From an uncultured Lachnospiraceae bacterium (GTDB taxonomy: Bacteria > Bacillota > Clostridia > Lachnospirales > Lachnospiraceae), in assembly GCA_900554925.1 (NCBI GenBank), contig USJG01000106.1, positions 1-8,139 on the forward strand: a stretch of 8,139 bases of DNA. Direction: 5' to 3'. Below the pieces are notes generated by a model. That model had not been told where the DNA came from. It saw nothing but the letters and a program-made list of their open reading frames with translations, and searched no databases. This document shows positions 1-6,087 of the stretch, in pieces. Positions within the stretch are counted from its first letter, which is position 1. Each line of letters starts with the position of its first letter. The position numbers and the translations under genes were made by a program.

Positions 1-41
1 GCCACTTTAGTATGAAATTTTGTTTTTATACTTGACTTTCT
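1..41. other. Short AT-rich tail after the helicase
   Basis: Only 41 bp lie after the helicase stop codon before the window edge. They are AT-rich, and I see no hairpin, so the helicase terminator or next gene must lie outside the window. Confidence 0.5.
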
Positions 42-1943
42 TTAATAGTTAGTCTCGTATTCTTTCATCAGTATTTCCATATTATTTCCCAGACCGCTGA
101 CCCGAACCCACGCTTTCGATCTGGTTATGGCTGTAAACATTATATTCCGTTTTCTGGACAAGTTTATTCCCTTAGCGCAAAGATCCGCATTCACTAAATA
201 AACAACCGCAGCTTCATTTCCCTTGGCACGGTAGATTTGTGAAATGGCAATGGAATCTTCCTGGAAAAAGTCATCAGGCGTTGTCTGCACTCCCACAATA
301 TGGGATTTTATATTTCTTTCCATTAACATTACACGAATTTGTGAAACATAGCTTTTTGTAACTTTAGGATCTGGATGAATAATCATAATATCCTGATACT
401 TGAGCTCTTCTTCTTTTAAATTTTTTTCTATATCATCTACGACCCATTTTGCCTCATCCTGTATAGTATCAAATTTTCTGAATTGTATCAGATCATCTAT
501 TGAAGAATGATTCTCTAAAAATACAGGGCTGTTTTCATCTGTGCGGTACAGAGTAACATTCTCTCCATCTCTTATCACGCCTTCTTTAATGGTATATCCG
601 ATATCTTCCCATAATTTTTTATCTTCAAACAGTTGAACCAGCGATGTTTCTTCACGTGGTTCTTTTTCTCTGTAAATTCCAAATCCCAGACTATGGGCAG
701 TAATTAACACAGGCCTGGAATTACGGTAGCATTTTGACAGGACAATGTCTTCTGCCTTTCCGTTACTGTTATCTAATACAACATTAGGTTTTCCATGTGT
801 GCTTCCAAAAATTTCTTCCGGCGAATCAACGCTTTTATTATCCAGGCTTTGCAATTCATCATAGGCATAAACAAGCATACGACTTTCCTTTGGAAGCGAC
901 AGGTAACACATCTGCAAAAAATATTTTGAAAAATCCTGAGCCTCATCTACCAAAATCACATCATATAAAGGTCTGGGATCAACCACCATTTCAACCGCTT
1001 CCTGGCAAACTCTGTCAAATGCCAGCTCGTTGCGTCCGTATTTGTTGCAGGCATCATTATAGTCATAACATACCAGATTATTTGCTCTGCAAAAGTTAAA
1101 ATACAAGCCTTCCGCATTTTTACTTCCCCATGCATGGATAATTCTGATTCTATCCCATTCCGGCTCTTCATTCGTGTTTTCTATAATAAAATTGGTAATC
1201 AATTGTATAAACTGTCCTTTTAAGGCACGACTGTTGAAGGTAACAGCAATCACTTTATCTTCATACATCGTATATAAGTATGCAACTTTAAGAGCCAGCA
1301 CAATTGTTTTGCCTGAACCAGCCAGCCCACGGATCCTCTGAACCCCCTCCACAGTTTCAATGACCGCTTTGCTCTGGTACTTATCAAGACATGAAATTTG
1401 ATTTTCAAGCGCTTTCAGCTTTGCCCCTTTTGAAGAATCTTTCAAAAGATTGGTTCTATTTCCCCTCTTTTTAATCTGTGAAATCATCTGTATTGCTTCT
1501 AATAGCTTTTCATAATAATCATCACTTTCTTCCCAGCTAAGACTCTCCAAATACCTCTTCATTTGTTCAGCGGAGGAAAAAATATCCTCACCAATTACTT
1601 TGTAACGAGGTGCATAGCATAATACATTGATTGGCACTTGCAGCTTCCTGCGATTTGATAAGTAATTATATCTTTTCAATCTGGCTTCCATATTATTATA
1701 CAGATTATCTAACAGCAGCGTCTTTTTCTCAATATCATCTTCCGATGACATTTCCAGATCAAAAATCACCAGTCCATATTGTTTGCATACTAATAATGCG
1801 TCAACTTTAATTTTACCCTCCATTCCACCTAAAACAGGATATCCCAAATAAAAATATCCGTCCAGTTTCATTCCATTTAAGACAGAAATCAGTTCATCCG
1901 CAAGTACCTGTTTTGATGTAACACCATTAATTACCGTAATCAT
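42..1943 (-). CDS. SF1 (UvrD/Rep-like) helicase with N-terminal NERD-like domain
   Basis: A 633-residue ATP-dependent superfamily 1 helicase, presumably cytosolic and acting on DNA. All core motifs are visible: Q-motif LDKYQ (186-190), Walker A GLAGSGKT (206-213), Ia VTFNSRAL (234-241), Walker B VILVDEAQD (329-337), III VYAYDELQ (358-365), IV YRNSRP (406-411), V SQIYRAKGNEAAVV (568-581) and VI FTAITRSKAWVRVSG (603-617). The N-terminal 120 or so residues resemble a NERD/PD-(D/E)XK fold: YLGYPVLGG, then VDALLV with Asp48, then GLVIFDLE (57-64). The lysine expected after this strand is missing, so nuclease activity is doubtful. It has its own promoter and no visible partner gene. By eye it is more AT-rich than the butyrate genes, which may hint at transfer. 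Possible roles are repair, phage defence or RNA/DNA remodelling; the sequence does not decide. Confidence 0.85.
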   Translation of the reverse strand: MITVINGVTSKQVLADELISVLNGMKLDGYFYLGYPVLGGMEGKIKVDALLVCKQYGLVIFDLEMSSEDDIEKKTLLLDNLYNNMEARLKRYNYLSNRRKLQVPINVLCYAPRYKVIGEDIFSSAEQMKRYLESLSWEESDDYYEKLLEAIQMISQIKKRGNRTNLLKDSSKGAKLKALENQISCLDKYQSKAVIETVEGVQRIRGLAGSGKTIVLALKVAYLYTMYEDKVIAVTFNSRALKGQFIQLITNFIIENTNEEPEWDRIRIIHAWGSKNAEGLYFNFCRANNLVCYDYNDACNKYGRNELAFDRVCQEAVEMVVDPRPLYDVILVDEAQDFSKYFLQMCYLSLPKESRMLVYAYDELQSLDNKSVDSPEEIFGSTHGKPNVVLDNSNGKAEDIVLSKCYRNSRPVLITAHSLGFGIYREKEPREETSLVQLFEDKKLWEDIGYTIKEGVIRDGENVTLYRTDENSPVFLENHSSIDDLIQFRKFDTIQDEAKWVVDDIEKNLKEEELKYQDIMIIHPDPKVTKSYVSQIRVMLMERNIKSHIVGVQTTPDDFFQEDSIAISQIYRAKGNEAAVVYLVNADLCAKGINLSRKRNIMFTAITRSKAWVRVSGLGNNMEILMKEYETNY

Positions 1944-1950
1944 ATATAAA

Positions 1951-1956
1951 CACCTC
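1951..1956 (-). promoter_or_regulatory. Ribosome binding site of the helicase gene
   Basis: GAGGTG on the minus strand, 7 nt before the ATG at 1943. It supports the start chosen for the helicase. Confidence 0.7.
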
Positions 1957-1997
1957 TTACCGCATCACCTTTATTATTTCTTCCCACGCTCTTTCAT

Positions 1998-2026
1998 AGT
2001 ATAACATTACCTTATTCTATTTTCAA
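1998..2026 (-). promoter_or_regulatory. Sigma-A promoter of the helicase gene
   Basis: On the minus strand TTGAAA (2026-2021) and TATACT (2003-1998) are separated by exactly 17 bp. Transcription would start near 1990, giving a leader of about 45-50 nt. This is the best promoter match in the window and shows that the helicase gene is transcribed on its own, not from the two-component genes. Confidence 0.85.
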
Positions 2027-2039
2027 TTATTGGAAATAT

Positions 2040-2052
2040 GGCAGATTCTGCC
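2040..2052. promoter_or_regulatory. Perfect palindrome upstream of the helicase promoter
   Basis: GGCAGATTCTGCC is a perfect 13-bp palindrome (GGCAGA-T-TCTGCC) in otherwise AT-rich DNA, 13 bp upstream of the -35 box at 2021-2026. The position fits an activator or repressor site, and a poly-A/T run flanks it on one side. It does not match the Firmicute SOS box. The regulator is unknown and the function is inferred from position only. Confidence 0.4.
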
Positions 2053-2128
2053 GAAAAAAACAAGTTATTAAAAGAAATATATTTATATAATAAACTCGAT
2101 TTAGTGTATTATCAAATTAAATTTTTAT

Positions 2129-2165
2129 AAAATTTAAAAGCCAGTTCCCACCATGAACCAGCCTT
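2129..2165 (-). terminator. Probable terminator after the histidine kinase
   Basis: On the minus strand GCTGGTTC (2162-2155) pairs with GAACTGGC (2147-2140) with two G-U wobbles and a 7-nt loop. The stem can be lengthened by flanking A/T pairs. TTTTAAATTTT follows. It lies about 10 bp after the kinase stop codon and separates the two-component genes from the helicase gene. Confidence 0.65.
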
Positions 2166-2174
2166 CCTAAACCA

Positions 2175-3089
2175 CTATTTATCATTCTTTATCATATAAA
2201 AGGAAAAGGTGCTTCCCACGCCATAGGCAGATTTTACTTTAATGTACCCGTTTTGTCTTTCTGCAATCTCCCTTACCAGATAAAGCCCGATTCCCACTCC
2301 TTTTTCCTCCGCCACTTCTCTTCCCCGGTAAAAACGCTCAAAAATGCAGGCCTGCTCCTGCTCACGGATACCAATTCCCTCATCCCTTACATTGACTGCG
2401 GTAAACATTTCGTATTCCTTTACATCTATTATGACTTCACTGCCCTGAGGGCTGTATTTTATTGCATTATCAACCAGATTTCCGATAGCTTCCTCCGTCC
2501 ACTTTCTGTCATAGCAGGCTACTTCATTTCCTGCATGTATTGTGATCCTGATCTGTTTTTGTTCTGCTTCCTTTAACGCACTGTCGCCCACTTCCTTAAG
2601 CATGGGTGCAATTGGCTGTCTTTTAGGCGTAAGCATAAGTACTTCGCCTTCAAGTCTCGATGTTTTTACCAGCGAGTGAATAAGAAAATCCAGTTTCTCT
2701 GACTGTTCTCTGATATTTTTGACTATCATAGTCAGTTCCGGATCTGTTTCTTTTTCCTGCAAAATCTGTGTATATAATAAGATATTTGCCAATGGGGTTT
2801 TCGTCTGATGGGAAATATCCGAAATCAGGGACTTGATCCTTTCCTGTTCCTCCACAACTCTTTGCCTGGAAATCATGGAGGAGGTTAAAAACCGCTTCCA
2901 TTTTACTTCCAGCCTGGAGAGCCTGGTTTCGTCATAATCGCTTTCTTCAAAGGTACCATTTATAGCATCCTCCAACATATTCTCCAACCGCTTTATTGTG
3001 CTGCGGCCTGCTTTTTTTATCTTCCTTTTCCCTCTATGCTTTCCAAACATATCCTTTTCCATACACCGTCTGCAAATGGCCCTCTCCAT
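2175..3089 (-). CDS. Sensor histidine kinase without membrane segments, VncS-like
   Basis: Partner kinase of the upstream regulator. From the first possible ATG it has 304 residues and overlaps the regulator gene by 56 bp; in-frame ATGs at 3062 or 3050 would shorten the overlap and are equally plausible, since no start has an ideal Shine-Dalgarno. Domains in the 304-residue numbering: a basic, helix-forming N-terminus (about 15-85, GKHRGKRKIKK then a likely coiled coil); HisKA dimerisation domain with His94 in SDISHQTKTPL; and HATPase_c with N-box NLVDNAIKYS (204-213), G1 DEGIGI (236-241), F-box FERFY (250-254) and G2 GVGIGL (264-269). All catalytic motifs are intact. No hydrophobic stretch long enough to cross the membrane is present, whereas most relatives with this catalytic core carry N-terminal membrane helices. 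It should therefore be soluble or partner-bound. A terminator follows. Confidence 0.9.
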   Translation of the reverse strand: MERAICRRCMEKDMFGKHRGKRKIKKAGRSTIKRLENMLEDAINGTFEESDYDETRLSRLEVKWKRFLTSSMISRQRVVEEQERIKSLISDISHQTKTPLANILLYTQILQEKETDPELTMIVKNIREQSEKLDFLIHSLVKTSRLEGEVLMLTPKRQPIAPMLKEVGDSALKEAEQKQIRITIHAGNEVACYDRKWTEEAIGNLVDNAIKYSPQGSEVIIDVKEYEMFTAVNVRDEGIGIREQEQACIFERFYRGREVAEEKGVGIGLYLVREIAERQNGYIKVKSAYGVGSTFSFYMIKNDK

Positions 3090-3711
3090 TTTCCTTGAGC
3101 TTTGACCGAAGTCTCCCTACCGCAACGGACAGAGCATTTTCATCCACATATTCGGCCCCATCCGTCCATATCCGGTCAATCAGCTTTTCTCTGCTAAGGA
3201 CAATATTTTTATTTTCAACTAAAAGCTGAAGGAGCTTTAATTCCGTTTTGCTTAAAGGGATTTCTTCTTCTCCTTTTTTAATCTGCATATCCTCAAAGCA
3301 GAATGACAAATCATCAAAGTGGTAATGTTCTTTTCTTCCCATACCTGCATTTTTAAGAACTTTATCGATTCTGGCACGGAGCACCATAAGGCTGAATGGC
3401 TTGGTAATGTAGTCCTCCGCTCCAAGCTCTAAGCCCCGCACTTCATCTAATTCAAGGTCATTGGCGGTAAGAATGATCACAGGCTCATTCCTTTTGCTTT
3501 TCACTTCCTTAAGCAAATCATAGCCGCTTCCATCGGGCAGGTTAATATCAAGTAAAATAAGGTCAAAGGGCTTACCCTTTGCAAGCTCGCGCTTTGCTCC
3601 CGCAATACTTTCACATAAAGTAAAATCCAGATCCTCTCTTTTAAGAGCAAGCTCTATTCCCTCTCTTAAGGCCCTGTCATCTTCCACAACTAATATATTT
3701 TTCACAGTCAT
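3034..3711 (-). CDS. Two-component response regulator, OmpR/PhoB family
   Basis: A 225-residue cytosolic transcription factor activated by phosphorylation from its partner kinase. The receiver domain (about 4-118) has the acidic pair Asp11/Asp12, phospho-acceptor Asp55 in LLLDINLPDGSGYD, Thr82 in ILTA and Lys104 in TKPF, so all switch residues are intact. The C-terminal winged helix (about 130-225) has PLSKTELKLLQLL, SREKLIDRIW, the recognition-helix region VDENALSVAVGRLRSKL, and ends in the usual TVYGKGYVW hairpin. The kinase gene follows and overlaps it. The pair resembles VncR/VncS-type systems of Firmicutes, but no target operon is nearby, so the signal and regulon cannot be named. The start at 3711 has TGGAG upstream. 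Confidence 0.93.
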   Translation of the reverse strand: MTVKNILVVEDDRALREGIELALKREDLDFTLCESIAGAKRELAKGKPFDLILLDINLPDGSGYDLLKEVKSKRNEPVIILTANDLELDEVRGLELGAEDYITKPFSLMVLRARIDKVLKNAGMGRKEHYHFDDLSFCFEDMQIKKGEEEIPLSKTELKLLQLLVENKNIVLSREKLIDRIWTDGAEYVDENALSVAVGRLRSKLKENGEGHLQTVYGKGYVWKA

Positions 3712-3780
3712 TTAACTCCATATTTATTACCCGCTATCTACATTTCCATAAGCTGCGCATTCTGGGATTTTTCTATACGG
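3712..3780 (-). other. Leader between the repeat element and the response regulator
   Basis: These 69 bp hold the upstream region of the response regulator gene. A TGGAG Shine-Dalgarno (3716-3720) with a short 4-nt spacer precedes the ATG at 3711. I see no -35/-10 pair with good spacing here; a TTGACA lies in the end of the neighbouring repeat, but the nearest TATA-like hexamer is only 10 nt away. The regulator's promoter is therefore unplaced and may lie within the repeat. Confidence 0.4.
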
Positions 3781-4085
3781 ATTCGGGTGTCAAAAGGTGC
3801 CGGGTAAATTTGAAATCGTCAGATTGCCCAAAAGAAATTGCTAAGCTGTCATTGCGAAGGAAAATGAGATTTTCTTAATGGTCGGGGGTAACGCAGCAAT
3901 TTCGGGACATGGATGTCCCGAAAAGTCCGCTATGAGCCCGGATGGCCAGTTGCGGACGGTTGCGTCCAGATAGACAGACTTCCTTAAGAACATTTAGAAA
4001 ATCCAATTTCCGAAGCTGACAGCGTGCAATTCCTTTTGGGCAATCTGCCAGGTCACTTTATAAAAACACCTTTTGACACACGAAT
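3781..4085. repeat. 305-bp structured inverted-repeat element (MITE-like)
   Basis: This non-coding stretch between etfA and the response regulator is bounded by 19-bp terminal inverted repeats (3781-3799 and 4067-4085) with one mismatch. Two more nested arm pairs follow inwards: 3820-3850 with 4018-4047, about 30 bp with few mismatches, and 3859-3874 with 3997-4011. The centre holds short hairpins: 3900-3910/3913-3923 (11-bp arms), 3925-3930/3952-3957 and, competing with it, 3954-3958/3963-3967. The whole element can therefore fold into a long rod with a branched head. No reading frame of note or transposase is seen in it. It could be a non-autonomous transposable element, a dispersed intergenic repeat or a structured RNA; the orientation is unknown. 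The inverted repeats are directly visible. The mobile-element label is inferred. Confidence 0.7.
3900..3923. other. Perfect hairpin at the heart of the repeat element
   Basis: TTTCGGGACAT and ATGTCCCGAAA are perfect 11-bp complementary arms around a central GG, giving a stable stem with a small loop in RNA from either strand. It is the strongest local fold in the element and lies in its central part. There is no following T-run on either strand, so it is not a simple terminator. Confidence 0.7.
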
Positions 4086-4092
4086 TCTATAT

Positions 4093-4131
4093 GAGAAAAA
4101 AGCTGGCAAGAATTTAAATTCCCACCAGCTT
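4093..4131 (-). terminator. Intrinsic terminator after etfA
   Basis: On the minus strand AAGCTGG (4131-4125) pairs with CCAGCTT (4106-4100). The stem is prolonged by a wobble-rich and AT-rich inner part around the AATTTAAATT palindrome, then runs into TTTTTTCTC (4101-4093). It begins about 35 bp after the etfA stop codon and marks the operon end. On the plus strand a T-run (4139-4145) follows after a short spacer, so weak two-way action is possible, but no plus-strand gene needs it. Confidence 0.85.
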
Positions 4132-4165
4132 ACTTCAGTTTTTTTGTTTATCCTGCCAATTGTAC

Positions 4166-5209
4166 TTATTTAGCAGCGAGTTCAGCTTTTAACTTCTCTG
4201 TAAGAGCAGGAAGAATTTTGTTTAAGTCACCAACAACACCGTAATCTGCTACCTCAAAGATAGGAGCTGTTTCATCTTTGTTGATGGCAATGATAATATC
4301 AGACTCTTCCATACCGGCTACATGCTGAATGGCACCGGAGATACCAATTGCAAAGTATACATTAGGACGAACAGTCTTACCTGTCTGTCCAACCTGCAGA
4401 TCTTTGGGCTTCCATCCGGCATCTACAACTGCACGGGAGCAGCTTACCGTACCGCCAAGAACCTCTGCAAGGTCTTCCAAAAGCTTAAAGTTTTCCGGGC
4501 TTCCTACACCACGTCCGCCGGATACAAGAATCTTGGCATCCATAATGTCAGCTACATCTGAAACTGCCTTAACAACCTTTAAGATTTCAACATACTTGTT
4601 ATTAGGTGTAAATCCGGGGTTGAATTCCACAATGTTTGCCTTCTTGCCTTCTTCCCTGGGAGCCTTCTGCATAACACCAGGACGAACGGTAGCCATCTGA
4701 GGACGGAAATCGGGACAGGCAATGGTAGCAATTGTATTACCGCCAAATGCAGGACGAGTCATAAGCAGCTGATTGTGAAGCTGTTCCTTACCGGGAATAG
4801 GATTGATCGGGAAATCACCGATTTCAAGCTGTGTACAGTCTGCTGTCAAACCTGTATGGATTCTTGCTGAAACTCTGGGGCCTAAGTCACGTCCAATGGC
4901 TGTAGCGCCAACTAAAAAGATTTCAGGCTTGAACTCATTGATAACAGATGCCAGTGCATGGGCATAAGGCTCTGTTCTGTATTCCTTTAATTCAGGGTCA
5001 TCTACTACGATAACCTTGTCAGCACCATACTCTGCCAGTTCATCAGCAAGACCTTTTACATCGCTGCCGACTAACACTGCAGTTACTTCTGTGCCTAAAT
5101 CCTTAGCAAGGTCTTTTCCTTTGCCAATTAATTCCAAAGCAATTCCGCTCAGTACATTGTCTACCTGCTGTGCAAAGACAAATACTCCTTTATAATCTTG
5201 AATATTCAT
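4166..5209 (-). CDS. etfA: Electron transfer flavoprotein, alpha subunit
   Basis: EtfA holds the electron-transferring FAD that passes electrons to Bcd. The 347-residue protein has an N-terminal Etf domain (about 1-190, with VGATAIGRDLGPRVSARIHTG near 100-120) and a C-terminal FAD-binding domain. The latter shows SGGRGVGS (230-237), QVGQTGKTVRPNVYFAIG (272-289) and the Etf-alpha signature ISGAIQHVAGM (290-300), then AINKDETAPIFEVADYGVVGD, which is typical of FAD-binding EtfA. No N-terminal ferredoxin domain is present, unlike some longer clostridial EtfA proteins. It is the last gene of the operon: a 51-bp gap separates it from etfB and a strong terminator follows about 35 bp after the stop codon. 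The start is supported by GGAGG with a 6-nt spacer. Confidence 0.95.
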   Translation of the reverse strand: MNIQDYKGVFVFAQQVDNVLSGIALELIGKGKDLAKDLGTEVTAVLVGSDVKGLADELAEYGADKVIVVDDPELKEYRTEPYAHALASVINEFKPEIFLVGATAIGRDLGPRVSARIHTGLTADCTQLEIGDFPINPIPGKEQLHNQLLMTRPAFGGNTIATIACPDFRPQMATVRPGVMQKAPREEGKKANIVEFNPGFTPNNKYVEILKVVKAVSDVADIMDAKILVSGGRGVGSPENFKLLEDLAEVLGGTVSCSRAVVDAGWKPKDLQVGQTGKTVRPNVYFAIGISGAIQHVAGMEESDIIIAINKDETAPIFEVADYGVVGDLNKILPALTEKLKAELAAK

Positions 5210-5215
5210 TTTGAA

Positions 5216-5220
5216 CCTCC
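5216..5220 (-). promoter_or_regulatory. Ribosome binding site of etfA
   Basis: GGAGG on the minus strand, separated from the ATG at 5209 by 6 nt (TTCAAA). It is a near-ideal Shine-Dalgarno and confirms the etfA start. Confidence 0.8.
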
Positions 5221-5260
5221 ATTTTATTGTACTTGTATCATTTCATTTTAAAGTGATGCA

Positions 5261-6043
5261 TTAGATTACATGTTTTACCTTTAACTTATCAATAATGTAA
5301 TCTACCGATTCTGCTGCATCTAAAGTAACCTTTTCGCCAGCTCCTTTTCTTACCTTGTCAGAAGCCTTTGCAATCTGAGTAGGTGATCCCTTAAGTCCTA
5401 AGTTGGAGTCATCTACATCAACCAGGTTAGCTCTTCCCCATACGGTAATCTCTGCATCATATGCATCGAAAATTCCGCCGGGAGTCATATAACGAGGCTC
5501 ATTTAATTCAGCAAGCGCTGTGATCAGGCAGGGCATTTTAGCCTTTAATACATGATATCTGTCGTCGTACTGACGCTCAACGATCACGCTGTCCCCTTCA
5601 ATTTCAATCTTCTGTGCATAGGAAATTACCGGAATTCCCAAATGCTCGGAAATCTGAGGGCCAACCTGTGCTGTATCACCGTCAATCGCCTGACGTCCTG
5701 TGATGATCAGATCATATTCCAGGTTGCGGATCGCTCCTGCAAGTGTCTGGGAAGTTGCCCATGTATCAGCGCCGCCAAGTACTCTGTCTGTTACCAGAAT
5801 TCCTTTGTCTGCTCCCATGGCAATTGCTTCACGAAGAACTTCTTCTGCCTTGGGAAGACCCATGGTTACTACAGTTACTTCTGCGCCATACTGGTCTTTT
5901 AATCTAAGTGCTGCTTCCAAACCTGCCTTGTCATCAGGGTTCATGATTGTGAGCATTGCACCTCTGTCAAGTGTACCGTCGGGATTGAATTTAACGCCAC
6001 CCTTGGTATCAGGTACCTGTTTAACACAAACAACAATTTTCAT
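5261..6043 (-). CDS. etfB: Electron transfer flavoprotein, beta subunit
   Basis: EtfB pairs with EtfA to form the flavoprotein that exchanges electrons with Bcd. In the clostridial Bcd-EtfAB complex NADH is oxidised at an FAD in this subunit and electrons are bifurcated to crotonyl-CoA and ferredoxin. The 260-residue protein starts MKIVVCVKQVPDT, typical of the family, and contains the DTWATSQT segment (93-100), GRQAIDGDTAQVGPQ (116-130) and ALAELNEPRY (176-185), all in the nucleotide-binding fold. An AAGGAGAG site 8 nt upstream fixes the start. It sits between bcd and etfA, in the normal order for this pathway. Bifurcation is inferred from the bcd neighbour and general similarity to bifurcating Etfs; the sequence alone does not prove it. 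Confidence 0.94.
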   Translation of the reverse strand: MKIVVCVKQVPDTKGGVKFNPDGTLDRGAMLTIMNPDDKAGLEAALRLKDQYGAEVTVVTMGLPKAEEVLREAIAMGADKGILVTDRVLGGADTWATSQTLAGAIRNLEYDLIITGRQAIDGDTAQVGPQISEHLGIPVISYAQKIEIEGDSVIVERQYDDRYHVLKAKMPCLITALAELNEPRYMTPGGIFDAYDAEITVWGRANLVDVDDSNLGLKGSPTQIAKASDKVRKGAGEKVTLDAAESVDYIIDKLKVKHVI

Positions 6044-6051
6044 TGTATTAT

Positions 6052-6059
6052 CTCTCCTT
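6052..6059 (-). promoter_or_regulatory. Ribosome binding site of etfB
   Basis: AAGGAGAG on the minus strand, 8 nt before the ATG at 6043, inside the 44-bp bcd-etfB gap. It supports the chosen etfB start. No terminator or promoter is seen in this gap, consistent with co-transcription. Confidence 0.75.
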
Positions 6060-6087
6060 ATAAATTAATCTATTTGTCATGAATGAA

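Noticed and set aside
956..1171. Small minus-strand frame inside the helicase gene
   Set aside because: It lies wholly within the conserved helicase coding region in another frame and shows no recognisable domain.
42..1943. Helicase as GajB of a Gabija system
   Set aside because: No GajA-like OLD nuclease gene is next to it, and the N-terminal NERD-like domain is not part of GajB.
3772..3797. TTGACA at the repeat end plus TATAGA as a promoter for the response regulator
   Set aside because: The spacing between the hexamers is only about 10 bp, far from the 16-18 bp a sigma-A promoter needs.
3905..3916. ACATGGATGT as a CsrA-type hairpin site
   Set aside because: The match follows from the palindrome itself, and a single site without a nearby start codon gives no support for CsrA control.
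3771..4091. TTCTATA direct repeats at 3771-3777 and 4085-4091 as a target-site duplication of the repeat element
   Set aside because: The copies do not sit symmetrically against the terminal repeats: the left is 3 bp away and the right overlaps the end. They are short and AT-rich, so chance or extended inverted similarity explains them as well.
4139..4145. Plus-strand terminator use of the etfA hairpin
   Set aside because: The T-run is separated from the stem by several bases and no plus-strand gene is present, so only the minus-strand role is supported.
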